Shown: positions 1-9,193 of the stretch, piece by piece
How positions within the stretch are numbered: the stretch's first letter is position 1
Layout: every line of letters begins with the position of its first letter
NCBI GenBank assembly: GCA_934047225.1
Contig: OW203991.1
Coordinates: 1,984,001 to 2,048,000 of the forward strand
Length of the DNA: 64,000 nucleotides
DNA from: Ypsolopha sequella
Taxonomy: Eukaryota > Arthropoda > Insecta > Lepidoptera > Ypsolophidae
Direction of reading: 5' to 3'
Position numbers and translations under genes: made by a program
The notes under the pieces: model-generated
The model's input: only the letters and a program-made list of their open reading frames with translations
Databases searched by the model: none
Told to the model about the DNA's origin: nothing

Positions 1-455
1 ACATATATCAAAGAGGTTGTTCACGCCACAAGCGTGACGCATGCGGATGAGTAATTTCGCAACACAGCGCCTCGCGCCGAAGGACTCGTGCGTCGGCGCT
101 GGTTCGCTCTGTTCTGCGGCGGACGTCTCCCAAAACACACGTGTGCACACTCGCGCCGCCGACACGCCGATAAATCTCGCGTACCTTGTGCTCATACCAG
201 TGTCGTGTTCACATTACTCCAACCAATACATCCTGCTCATCCCTGGCCAAGACCAGCTCAATCAGCCCAACAAGGAGGGACGCCACGCGGCCCATTAGCC
301 GGCCCATCCAGAACCATCCAGAACAAAGGTTAGTTCACTCACGTTTTTTCCCACAATTCTCCCGTGTCAACTCATCCATTTTCCCTTTCTCATCAGCTCT
401 GCATTTCCTGTAACCTCGCGGTTACAGAGGTAGTTAGTTCAGATTAGATTTGTCT
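1..455. other. CpG-rich unassigned segment
   Basis: The first ~330 bases are much richer in CG dinucleotides than the AT-rich sequence that follows. Three overlapping short ORFs (60-85 codons) are open here, as expected for GC-rich DNA, and none resembles a family I know. A donor-like AAAG/GTTAGT lies near 325-335, so this could be a promoter with a first exon, or part of an LTR. A small hairpin (8-bp stem, CTGTAACC/GGTTACAG) sits at 408-427. I cannot choose between these readings. Confidence 0.3.
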
Positions 456-459
456 ATGT

Positions 460-883
460 TTAAGGTGATATACCGTGCTAACAAAGGTCCCCGTTACTCC
501 AGGCAGAAAGACCCACAGTGCGAAAGGGACGGAATCGGGGAAAATTGTTAATAAGTCGGTTTTAAATTAATGCAAAATTAACTAAAATAGCTACCAAAAA
601 TTCCATAACCAGTAATTTAGGTGTAGTTAAAACCCATCTAAATAAATATTTTTCAAGTCTGTATGCTATCCTAATTTGTCAGAATATCAAAAAAAGTGTA
701 AATTTAGACCTGATTTCAATAATTATTTCTATCGAATGAAATTCCTCCTATCGCGTTTCTGATAGAACAAAATCTAGTAAAAGGTCCCAAAATTGTTATA
801 CTAATTTATTTTACTTGGAACTTCATTAAAAGAGCAGATAAATAACTTCAGAGAGTGTCAATTTTCACGGTATAGCCCCTTAA
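460..883. mobile_element. TTAA-flanked MITE (piggyBac-like), copy 1
   Basis: The element is bounded by TTAA at 460-463 and 880-883. Its ends are imperfect inverted repeats: GGTGATATACCGTG after the left TTAA matches the complement of CACGGTATAGCCCC before the right one. There is no coding capacity. A copy of exactly the same length lies at 27004-27427 and differs at only a few percent of positions. TTAA target duplication is the hallmark of the piggyBac superfamily; that assignment is inferred from the target site and size. Confidence 0.8.
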
Positions 884-1352
884 TGTCTAACCATAGTTGT
901 CTGTGATAGAAGTGACATATAATTTTGACATATAATAATGACTTCACACATGTATGATGTTCTCCCTTCTGAAATCCCCCGCCCCGTCAACTTCAGCTTT
1001 TTATTGTCCCTTGTTTATAGTCCATTTGTATATTTATTATGTAGATTTATTAAATTAAATAATATTAAATTATAATAGGGATAGTCCTATTACCAATATT
1101 TACCGTAGGTACCTAATTCTAGTTCTTCCCTGTTTTTTTTTTCTATTAGCCTTTTAATTTTATTTATTTTTTATCGTTATTTTATTGTACTCGCGGAAGA
1201 TCGATGAGATTATAATTTTCGTTTAGTTGTAGGTACCTAATTGTTATTTATTCACTGTGCGTCTTTTTACTTTTAAAAAACTTGACATTGGCGGAACTAA
1301 TGTGCGGAGTCCACATTATCGGAAGCCAGATAAAATGACATTGAATTGAAAT
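884..1352. other. AT-rich spacer, no gene seen
   Basis: No exon, RNA gene or clear repeat is visible. A short stretch near 940-953 matches the outer end of the inverted-repeat element at 1353-1561, suggesting remnants of the same family. Confidence 0.5.
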
Positions 1353-1561
1353 GACTTCACACATAAACATAGGATATACAGTATATATCCCGGTCACATT
1401 ATCTCGACACCTCGCTGGAATGCCAACCACCCGCCCCCGTTCTCCTTTCACCTCCCCGCGCTCTGTATCTGAGCGCCGACGCGACGTGACGTCATCGACG
1501 CCAGATCTCGAGATAATGTGACCGGGTTGTATCCGTGTATCCTAAGTCTATGTGTGAAGTC
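1353..1561. mobile_element. Small inverted-repeat element (MITE)
   Basis: The ends, GACTTCACACATAAACATAG on the left and its near-complement on the right, are inverted. A second, tighter inverted pair (CCCGGTCACATTATCTCGA at about 1390-1408 and its complement ending at 1527) lies inside. The core at 1410-1505 is GC-rich. The element encodes nothing, and its superfamily is unknown. Confidence 0.65.
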
Positions 1562-1619
1562 TATACCTCATTATTCTGAGGTCTTCACAGGATATCCTAA
1601 ATCTATGACTTCACGCTCA

Positions 1620-1732
1620 TTGTTAGGGTTCCGTCCCCGAAGGGTACCCAACAGGACCTTACGACCTTCCGCTGTCTGTCTGTCTATCCGTCCACAGAAG
1701 TCTACAGCTTCAGCCGTTACAGGTAGCTAATT
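1620..1732 (-). mobile_element. Interspersed repeat, GGTTCCGTACC family, 3' fragment
   Basis: It carries the AGGGTTCCGT...GGGTACCCAACAGGACC block followed by a CTGTCTGTCTGTCTATCCGT run. The same blocks lie at 50128-50455 (forward, most complete), 55505-55640 and 61080-61155. This is a well-known type of dispersed repeat in Lepidoptera; I do not assign a family name. Confidence 0.7.
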
Positions 1733-2039
1733 GAAATTTTCATGGCCTCTATCACGAAAATAGGTGCTGTTGGACACCCGGTTAGAACAAGTTACTTTCG
1801 CTAGTGACGCGCAAGCCACACGCGTATACTGCAGCAATATACCTATACATATGGACAAACGCTTGTAAACACACAAACACACATATTGCCTATAAAGCAA
1901 AAATGTCGTGTGTGATGGTCGAAGTCTTACACTTTTTTCAGCCAAGCCCTCATCTGCCATATAACGTGCGATAAGGAGCTTCGTTCCAATAATTAGGTTT
2001 CCATACTCAGGTTTTAGCTCCTTGTTTTTTATCACCTTG

Positions 2040-2150
2040 ATGTTGTTATGGCATCTTTATTATTTTTATTTACTATAATATATTTAGGGTTCCGTGCCTG
2101 TATTATGTGGTGGTACGGAACACTTTGCCCACGAGTCCAACTCGACTTGG
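2040..2150 (-). mobile_element. Interspersed repeat, GGTTCCGTACC family, 5' fragment
   Basis: Read on the minus strand it begins with the CCAAGT..GAGTTGGACTCG head of the family and continues into GTTCCGTACCACCACATAAT. The same variant occurs in forward orientation at 44680-44750, including the AT-rich continuation TATAGTAAATAA, so these two copies belong to one subfamily. Confidence 0.65.
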
Positions 2151-3310
2151 ACAATTTATTTATTGCTCTAAACTCTTTCTTATTCGGTGCTTGTATCGTC
2201 GCGTTCAGAGATAGTGTTACACCCGTAGGAATATGTCGTTGATTAACTAATAAGAAATAAATAATAATAATAATTTTTAATTGTATTTTTGTAGAGGTGT
2301 AGAATCGAATCGGGTACACATGCGTAACCAAATACAAGAAGGGTATTAATTATCATGCATTCACTAATCCACTACTTTTCCAGAGTGTCTGTCTACAATA
2401 TCTCTGAACGCGATAGTACACACAGTTCCGCACCCTTCACAACCTTGTCACAATAATAACTCCTCAAACTGGAGATATTTCAGCAGCTTTCAGTGACATT
2501 CTTAGCGTACAGTCGGACCATTTATTCTTGATCCTGTGACGTAACGAACCGTACTTAACTGCGCCCGCTTGCGCCCTCGCCGCCCGCTCTTACGTATTGC
2601 GGAACGTAACCTATCCTAACGTATGACTATTAGAGAACGTAACGTGTCTACTTTAGCTGCTTGGCTGCCGTCGCGTCGTTCCGTTTACTTACGTAATTTT
2701 TATATTATAATATCTAATGGAATGTCGCTGTGAGAACTGACAGAATACCTTTAAATTTTATAAAGATTTTTAAACGAACAATTATTTTACTTTAGTGATT
2801 ACGTAAGAATTCTTAAATAAAGGTACAGAATAGCAAAATACCTGAAAAGCCTTAGTTGTACTGATAATTTCATTTCACGTTAAAAGGTATTTCTAGTATA
2901 TGCATTTTGATTATAAAATCTAGGGTTTTGTTTTTGGAAAACTTGGTTTGGATAAATTTTTCTCAGTAGAAATAATTATTGAAATGAGGTCTTTAAGGCT
3001 GCGTATAAACCTGGACAAATTAGTGATTTTGCCCCCGCATCCCCGCACCTCAACTGTTTGCGCGACCGGCCGTCACCGGCCGCGAGCGCTATTTCTTAGC
3101 TCCCACGAGCGGTGTGGATCCGCGGTCATTAACCCGTGCACGTGCTAGTTTTCAATAATAAGTAAAATGCATCTACGATGTATAAAATTCAACCCAGTTG
3201 ACAAAACGGTTTGTTCGCAATGGCATTTTTTTGCGTAATTGTGTTTGCATCTAATTTTTATATTTCAAAATTTTATTTTTCGAAAGTCATACTTGCAAAG
3301 ATAATGATAA
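2151..3310. other. Intergenic or intronic DNA with two CpG-rich patches
   Basis: CpG-rich patches lie at about 2540-2680 (recurring ACGTAACG words) and 3030-3140 (GACCGGCCGTCACCGGCC, itself a local inverted repeat). Short ORFs are present, but I see no convincing exon. Such patches may be promoter remnants or repeat fragments. Confidence 0.4.
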
Positions 3311-3315
3311 CGATG

Positions 3316-3930
3316 ATGATACAACGATACGTCGATACGACGATACGTCGATACAACGATACGTCGATACAACGATACGTCGATACGCCGATACGTCGAT
3401 ACGCCGATACGTCGATACGCCGATACGTCGATATGACGATACGTCGATACGGGGATACGTCGATACAACGATACGTCAATACACCGATACGTCCATACGT
3501 CGATACGTCGATACGGGGATACGTCGATACAACGATACGTCGATACGCCGATACGTCGATACGTCGATACGTCGATACGGGGATACGTCGATACAACGAT
3601 ACGTCGATACGACGATACGTCGATACGACGATACGTCGATACGGGGATACGTCGATACGCCGATACGTCGATACGCCGATACGTCGATACGACGATACGT
3701 CGATACAACGATACGTCGATACAACGATACGTCGATACGCCGATACGTCGATACGTCGATACGACGATACGTCGATACGTCGATACAACGATACGTCGAT
3801 ACGCCGATACGTCGATACGCCGATACGTCGATACGACGATACGTCGATACGACGATACGTCGATACGACGATACGTCGATACGGGGATACGTCGATACGC
3901 CGATACGAGAATACGTCGATACGCCGATGG
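3316..3930. repeat. 8-bp tandem repeat array (CGATACGN)
   Basis: About 75 consecutive copies of an 8-bp word, CGATACGT alternating with CGATACAA, CGATACGC, CGATACGA or CGATACGG, give a preferred 16-bp dimer period. Because neither the unit nor its complement creates stop codons in several frames, long artefactual ORFs cross it on both strands (up to 240 codons, repeating an 8-residue RRYVDTxI pattern). I regard these as non-coding. The alternation of the last two bases suggests expansion of a 16-bp dimer. Confidence 0.95.
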
Positions 3931-3939
3931 TGATGGTGA

Positions 3940-4056
3940 GATAAGGTTTTGTTAGTCTCCCAGAGGGGTAGGCAGCTAGGCAGAGACTACAGATTTCCAT
4001 CTGCTACGATCCAGACACAACTCTTTCGCCTCTTCCACATCCATCAACCATATTTA
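3940..4056 (-). mobile_element. LINE 3'-end fragment (short)
   Basis: On the minus strand this reads through a segment encoding WKSVVSAYPSGR-like residues (TGGAAATCTGTAGTCTCTGC), the coding end of a lepidopteran non-LTR element. Related copies lie at 12140-12290 and 13310-13405 in the opposite orientation. Only the terminal ~110 bp is present. Confidence 0.55.
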
Positions 4057-5315
4057 TTGTGATATTAAATTGTAAGCTAAAAAAAATACCTCAGACGAAA
4101 AACAGCGATATTCATTAGTCCATTGAGACAACCTTTAGTTCAACATCTTTAATAAAACATGACCTATCTACTTATTTTGTTAAGTAATGGCGTACCTTTG
4201 CATTACTTTCATCCACTGCTTTATTTTCACTCGTAAAACATTTTTTACATTGGTTGCATTTATTTCCCATGTTTCAAATTACGAGATTTATTTAAATTAC
4301 GAAACCGGGACGTCGAGAGCGCAAAAACGTAGCCCTCCCGTCTCAACGGAGCGATCACAACTGACCGACGGGTGAGTGACGAAACAAAGCATGGAACAAA
4401 AAGCGCGTGCGACCGAGATATCTTGTCGCCGCCTTGTCTCAGAATAAATCGACATAAGCGCCAATTCTTAGATGTTAAATTAAATGAAAACGAAACACAA
4501 TTATTCAAAATCCCCGTGCAATTATACGGGGTCATTTGTTTTCTTATTTTTAATACAAATTTCAAGGCAAACTGTTTTAAGAAAGGTCCTTTAACACTCG
4601 AAAAACATGAAATATAGAGGTAACTTCGTAATTTTTTTCTATCGAGCAAACTTAAAGCTTTTGCGTTTTTGCTTCTGCACGAATATCAGCCCTATAGTCT
4701 ATTATCTATATTATTTTTATTAAACCGATTGACCAAGTTACACAATGTTTTATGCTCATTTTAAATTGTGCATCTGACATTATACCGACCCTTAAGGTGA
4801 TTACCCACGCCAACGGCCTTGAGCAATCGGCCTCACCTCCGGGGAGTTACAGGCGCTGCTCCCCGCATGCCTCTGCGCAGACGCCCCGCGCCCCTCTACA
4901 AAGATCGCTAGCGTCGGAATGATTCACACCTCGTAGCGAGGTAGAAATAAATTTATGTAGCATTGTTTTATGCGCAAACCTATAACTATAACTTTTCAAG
5001 CTCAATAGGCTGTGCTGTAACAGAAAGATGTGACCATTCTGTACATATTACTACACGGTGATATTTTGGTAGTTTTGAAAACAAACTAGTGGTTATAGTT
5101 ATTGCGAACTAGTGGTGATAGTGAAATCACGAAAATATATAAAACATATACAACAGTTACATACAGTACCTGCTCTAATGTAACATGTCATCAAAATCGG
5201 TTATGTGAGGATACCCGAAAGTGACCAAGTTGATATTGGGGTCAGACGTTTATAAATTTTGGGCTTGAGCGGTAACATACGACCGTCACTTTGCAGTTGG
5301 TAACCGTCAACAGTA
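4057..5315. other. Spacer with repeat scraps, no gene
   Basis: A GC-rich patch lies at 4790-4930 and AT-rich DNA elsewhere. At 5018-5042 the words CTGTAACAGAAAGATGTGACC resemble the arms of the fold-back elements at 7147-7645 and 45088-45358, so this is probably an eroded end of that kind of element. Two ORFs (4260-4649 minus and 4372-4617 plus) are antisense to one another and show no family resemblance. Confidence 0.4.
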
Positions 5316-5475
5316 GGCCCACCATGAGTTTGGCACTCGATATAAGTTAGCGACTGCGTAAAATATAATGTATTGGAAATTCTGGTTCCTCTCGTATACC
5401 GCTAGAACCGCTAAACTCATACAAATGTTTTACGCTGTCGCTAACGTGTATCGAGTGCCAAACTCATGGTAGGCC
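5316..5475. mobile_element. 160-bp MITE with ~47-bp inverted ends
   Basis: The left arm (5316-5363, starting GGCCCACCATGAGTTTGGCA) is repeated in inverted orientation at 5428-5475 with few mismatches, leaving a ~65-base unpaired centre. It is non-coding. The length of the arms relative to the element makes it a strong hairpin as RNA. Confidence 0.8.
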
Positions 5476-6188
5476 AGAGGCACAGTATTATACTGCGCCA
5501 GAGGATTGAGGTAACTTTAGACGTCGAACCTTGTCGGAGGTAACCGTCTAATGATGGTAGCGTCAGCCATCGTCGGTTGCAGTCAAACAATTTTTCATAA
5601 AAAGTTTCTGTTTTTATATTTGAATGATTTTTGAACGATAATGACGAAAAAATATATATATTGATAATATATTATTTTGTTACAATTTTTGTTGATTTCG
5701 GTGCTTTTAGAGACTTGAGTGGTATGTATCGGTTATTTGCGGGTCTCATAATAAAACCGATAGTATGTAATATATTTGGGTACTCAGAAACGGTTTCAAT
5801 GATGTTGATGCAACTTTTAGATTTCATTTTTATGAAGATTGTATTCGCACGTAAAATAAACAAAACATATATTTTTTTAGTCTGTAAATTTTAATTATGT
5901 TACGTAATCTGTACCACAGTTTCACCTCGCTAACACTTGTAAGCTCTGATCTGCAGGTAAATCCTCAATTTGGTAAATATATGTATATATTTTCTTGATC
6001 ATGAGTCTTCTGCTTTTTATTTGTTCTTCACTTGAGATAAGTTAAATTTTTTGTTGTGCTCTTTGTTCTTCATTTTCTTGTTCTGTACTTTGTTTATTTC
6101 ATTGTTCTGTACTGCGGTCTTCATTTTCTTGTTCTAATATACAAATCTTCCTTTTGTTACTTTTTTGGTTGTGCACTTTGTTTTTCAT
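5476..6188. other. Spacer; 3' flank of the minus-strand small gene
   Basis: The words CGTCAGCC.TCGTCGGTTGCAGTC (5558-5583) recur at 7692-7713. From about 6045 to 6240 the plus strand has degenerate ~40-45-bp repeats built from TTCATTTTCTTGTTCT and GTACTTTGTTT. This block lies downstream of the stop codon of the minus-strand gene and may be its 3' UTR. Confidence 0.4.
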
Positions 6189-6194
6189 TTTATT
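6189..6194 (-). promoter_or_regulatory. Candidate polyadenylation signal
   Basis: AATAAA on the minus strand, about 60 bases past the TAA that closes the last exon of the small minus-strand gene (6253-6384). Its position suits a 3' end, but such hexamers are common in AT-rich DNA. Confidence 0.35.
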
Positions 6195-6252
6195 GTTCTA
6201 TACTGTGGTTTTCATTTTCTTGTTTTATATTTTGTAATACATTTGCTGTAAA

Positions 6253-6384
6253 TTAAAACGAATCTACCAGAATCCAGTCTTTAATCGTCTTTTGTTCAGA
6301 GGCTGTCGGATCATTGTCTTTGCCGTTCATTTCTAATGCAATGAATGAGTCTGGAGATGGTGGTGGTCCAAAAGATATTTTTCT
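6253..6384 (-). CDS. Small spliced gene, exon copy B (terminal, duplicated exon)
   Basis: Minus-strand exon preceded by a good acceptor (TTATGTTTTTCAG just above 6384). It opens RKISFGPPPSPDSFIALEMN, continues through GKDNDPTASEQKT, and reaches a TAA at 6253-6255. Only this frame is sensible, and it is phase 0. It is homologous throughout its first 39 codons to exon copy A (6963-7079). At the position where copy A ends in a donor, copy B has CTG/GTAGAT, so it could also be spliced, but the open frame continues five codons to a stop. I do not recognise the domain. The residues are small, acidic and Ser/Pro-rich, like a disordered region. Confidence 0.55.
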   Translation of the reverse strand, partial: RKISFGPPPSPDSFIALEMNGKDNDPTASEQKTIKDWILVDSF

Positions 6385-6512
6385 CTGAAAAACATAATAA
6401 ATAAGTTTGAATTTACCTAAGTACATAGTATAATTTTTAACCTACTATAAATTATAAAATAATGCAAACCCATTAAAGAAAAATACTCAAGTTTCACAAA
6501 CAAATATAAAAT

Positions 6513-6883
6513 ACTAGCTTTTGCCCGCGGCTTCGCCCGCGTTCATTAAGTTTTTGTGTAGTCTTATCGAATCTCATCCCATCCTATCCCACTAATGCCA
6601 TTATCCCATCCCATCCCATCCTCACTATCCTATCTTACTAATAATCAACGGCGTGAATGAGTAACAGTACATCACTTTTCTATAGGAAATTGACACCCCA
6701 TTGCCTTCCAATGGGAACTGATGGATGGGATAAAAAGTAACCTATGTTCTATTCCAGGTCTAGAACTACATTTGTGCAAAGTTTCAGCCCAATCGGTTCA
6801 GTAGTTACGGCGTGAAGGAGTAACAAACATCCATCTATACATCCATCCATCCAAACTTTCGCATTTATAATATTAGTGGGATA
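6513..6883 (-). mobile_element. SINE-like repeat with CGAAGCCGCGGGC tail
   Basis: On the minus strand it starts ATCCCACTAATATTATAAAT and ends GAAGCCGCGGGCAAAAGCTA, the two most recognisable ends of a very common lepidopteran repeat. A CATCC-rich simple run sits inside. It lies in the intron between exon copies A and B of the small gene, in the same orientation as that gene. Related copies are at 12655-12925 and, as a tail only, at 49075-49125. Confidence 0.8.
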
Positions 6884-6962
6884 GTATTAATTCCTAAATA
6901 TTTACCTAATTTCAAGGATATAACCACGTTATAAAAGAAGATTGGTAAATTCTCAAACCTAC

Positions 6963-7079
6963 CGGAATCGACTCTTCGATAGTCTTTTGTGCAGACATTG
7001 TTGGATCATTGTCTTTGTCTTCCATTTCTGAAGCAATGAATGAGCTTAGAGATTGTGGTGATCCAGACGATGCTTTTCT
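6963..7079 (-). CDS. Small spliced gene, exon copy A (duplicated exon)
   Basis: A 117-nt minus-strand exon with acceptor GTTTCTCAG before 7079 and donor CCG/GTAGGT after 6963, phase 0 at both ends. It encodes 39 residues beginning RKASSGSPQSLSSFIASEME and ending SAQKTIEESIP. The other two frames are closed by stops. Copy B (6253-6384) has the same length to its donor-like site and the same landmark residues: RK-S, SFIA, EM, KDNDPT, KTI. The conserved reading frame, phase and length across two copies with many synonymous and conservative changes argue that this is or was protein-coding. The function is unknown. Confidence 0.6.
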
Positions 7080-7146
7080 CTGAGAAACATAACAGATAAC
7101 GCTGAATATGTTTTAATACGTAATATAATTTTTAACGTACTAGGCT

Positions 7147-7645
7147 GTCGGGTGACAGTTGGTAACCCTATGTCATCAAATAACAAGATGTGACCAATTC
7201 GTAGTGGTGTAGAAAAAAAATACATCAAAATAAACAGGGTTGGCTCGACGCAACCTGGAAAATTTTGTAGAGTCAGCAAAAGCAGAACAATTTTATTGAT
7301 TAAAAAAAATCACATCATCAAGTATATATCATCGACAGAGCGTATAAAAGGTGCTAAAAAAAGCTTTTTTTCATATAAAAAGATATTCGATAAAATCAGG
7401 CTGATATAAGTACCAACATAGGACATGCAAACCTTATTTTTAAGCACCTTGTGATACGCTATATCGAACATAGTACTTGCTACTTATTGACGTAATTTTT
7501 TGTCAGAAAATTTGCGTTGTTTTTGCTGTCTGTATAAAACGCTCTAGGTTGCGCCTAGCCAACCCGGTTTATTTTGATGTAGTTTTTTTTCTACATCACT
7601 ACGAGTTGGTCATATCTTGTTACTCGATGAGATAGTGTTCCCGAC
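7147..7645. mobile_element. Fold-back (palindromic) element, ~500 bp
   Basis: Left arm about 7147-7262 and right arm about 7545-7645 are inverted copies. Shared words include TACATCAAAATAAAC and AACAAGATGTGACCAA on the left, with their complements on the right. A second inverted pair (AGCGTATAAAAGGTGC near 7340 and GCACCTTGTGATACGC near 7445) continues the symmetry to the centre. It is non-coding and lies in an intron of the small minus-strand gene. Confidence 0.75.
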
Positions 7646-7954
7646 TGTATTCTGATAGTCTACTATTCTATAGCATAAATTGCCACCGAATGACGTTAGC
7701 GTCAGCCGTCGGTTGCAGTCGACCATACAACGCTGACAATACCATCAATCGAGTACAGTCGGCGCTGTTTGGCAGCGTCAGCGCGTCGAATGCAACCAAT
7801 AGCTGACGCTCACTACCATTGTTCGATGGTAGTCGATGGCTATCGCCAACATGGTTCGATATGTGCAGTTACCTACCGTTACTGTCTACTACTACTACGG
7901 CTACCCTAAATATTTACAAAATTTCAATGAGATTACATAATTTCAATGACAATG
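7646..7954. other. Intronic spacer
   Basis: It holds CGTCAGC-rich words shared with 5558-5583 and locally inverted TGACGCT/AGCGTCA motifs at 7768-7817, probably an eroded inverted-repeat element. No exon was found. Confidence 0.35.
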
Positions 7955-8335
7955 ATATTTGATAGGTGGTAGAGCTGATGCCGGGCTCGACTGTGGAGGT
8001 ACCACCATCTTATTTGGAGACCCCCTCGAAGTAATTCAGGGGAGAGTAAGAGGACAGCTCACAGGCAAAAAACCAGGAGGCCCACCATGCCTAGGACCGA
8101 TGGATGGCGGTATATCCATCCCTTATAGCCGGGCCTTATATGGAACAGACTGGTAACGGGCAGCGGCGTCACTGGTGCGAGGGTTCCGGCACCACGCTCA
8201 CCAACCCGCCTGCCCAGCGTGTGTGAGTATGGACAATTCTTCCAGGATGACCACCGGGAATGACAAAGTCCTGAAACGGCTTATGTCCAGCAGTGGACGA
8301 ACGAGGCTGATGGATGGATGGAATGACATTACAGG
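7955..8335 (+). mobile_element. RTE-type LINE 3' end
   Basis: The end reads TCCAGCAGTGGACGAACGAG followed by GCTGATGGATGGATGGA. The xxGCAGTGGACG..GGCTGATG block with a short simple-repeat tail is the usual 3' end of RTE-like LINEs in Lepidoptera. Upstream sequence is GC-richer than its surroundings, and its frames are broken, so only a 5'-truncated corpse remains. It sits in an intron of the minus-strand small gene, antisense to it. Confidence 0.6.
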
Positions 8336-8392
8336 TTACATGCACAGATTATTTTGAATTAATATATTGTCAGGTCTACCCGAATGAACTTT

Positions 8393-8472
8393 TCAGTACT
8401 TGGTCTTTTTTGCAGATTTTGTCGGATTATTTTCTTTGCCTTCTGTTTCTGGTGGTCTCTTTTTAGATGCCC
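8393..8472 (-). CDS. Small spliced gene, exon 3 with stop codon
   Basis: Acceptor ATATATTATTTCAG precedes 8472. The frame that continues from exon 2 (phase 1) reads ASKKRPPETEGKENNPTKSA, then KKTKY and TGA (8393-8395). It resembles exon copies A and B in order of residues (A-S, PP, E-x-x-GK-x-N-x-PT-x-S, KKT) although shorter, so three related modules lie in a row. Past the stop a donor-like CGG/GTAGAC occurs where A and B have theirs. In this model exons 1-3 encode only 58 residues, a basic, Lys/Pro-rich protein of nuclear appearance. Confidence 0.45.
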
Positions 8473-8555
8473 CTGAAATAATATATCAATTATATGTATT
8501 ATACCTACAATTCTAGTTATTCAACTATTCTACATAATATTACAGGTATAAATAC

Positions 8556-8590
8556 CACAACTTTGATATGCCTGCCTGGGACATATTTTT
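8556..8590 (-). CDS. Small spliced gene, exon 2 (35-nt linker exon, tentative)
   Basis: Acceptor TTTTAGTTCATTTCAG precedes 8590 and a weaker donor (GTG/GTATTT) follows 8556. The 35-nt length accepts phase 2 from exon 1 and hands on phase 1, exactly what exon 3 needs, giving KICPRQAYQSCG across the joint. Phase agreement at both sides is the main evidence. The donor is not strong, and the peptide matches nothing I know. Confidence 0.35.
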
Positions 8591-8790
8591 CTGAAATGAA
8601 CTAAAACAAGTATTTCAAATAGTGCTCCGGTCCAAAAAAACAGGTCGGAAGCGGAGCTAAACCATATACATAGTCCGAGCCTTGATACTTGGGTAGTTTA
8701 TTTAGCTGGATAGAAGTAAAAACAAAATTTTGAGCAACGTTTTTTGCGTGAATTGTTGCTTATAGCTGTTTATAATAATAATTATACCTA

Positions 8791-9050
8791 TATATCGTCA
8801 TGATAGGAATCCCCGAGGGGGTTTTGGAGGTGTTTCGAGTGTCTCCGCACTCGGTACACCCGCGTTTCACCGGCGATAAGTATGTCCCAACGTGGTTGGT
8901 GGTGACTTCGGGCACAAAACATTCGGCAAGTAGTAAGTATTAGTAAATACTATGCACAAAAATTCCGAAAAACTCCTTGGTGCATTCCCAACCGAGGCTT
9001 GAACCTGGATCTCAAAATTGAGAGGCCTGCGTTCTACCCATGAGCTCCTA
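8791..9050 (-). mobile_element. tRNA-derived SINE
   Basis: The minus strand begins GGAGCTCATGGGTAGAACGC and contains AGGTTCAAGCCTCGG, which read as tRNA-like A-box and B-box regions of a SINE head. The body contains CCCCGAGGGGG and CGTCATGA words also found at 34698-34825. It sits in the first intron of the small minus-strand gene, same strand. Confidence 0.6.
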
Positions 9051-9131
9051 TAATTGTTACCAGTAATTATTCATATCTACTCTACTATGGATAATGATTG
9101 TGTAGGTAGATTATGTTAGGTACTTACTTAC

Positions 9132-9193
9132 TTTACTGCATGTATTTTCAAAGCTTTTGTAGGCTTCTTTATTGTTTTAGGTTTTCGTGGCAT
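9132..9193 (-). CDS. Small spliced gene, exon 1 with start codon
   Basis: ATG at 9193-9191 on the minus strand follows GAGAAAA, an acceptable insect start context. It opens MPRKPKTIKKPTKALKIHAV and runs to AA/GTAAGTAAG, a strong donor, ending in phase 2. A weaker alternative donor five bases earlier (GCA/GTAAAG, phase 0) would join directly to the phase-0 duplicated exons at 6963-7079 and 6253-6384 and give a ~101-residue protein. The stronger donor joined through exons 2 and 3 gives ~58 residues. The Lys/Pro-rich start resembles a nuclear or DNA-binding tail; no family is recognised. Confidence 0.55.

Noticed and set aside
41..413. Three overlapping ORFs at the left edge
   Set aside because: All frames are open because of GC-rich composition; no domain or start context is convincing.
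3211..4000. Long ORFs on both strands (240, 171, 174 and 147 codons) with RRYVDT or YRRIDVS repeats
   Set aside because: They are by-products of an 8-bp stop-free tandem unit read in several frames on both strands.
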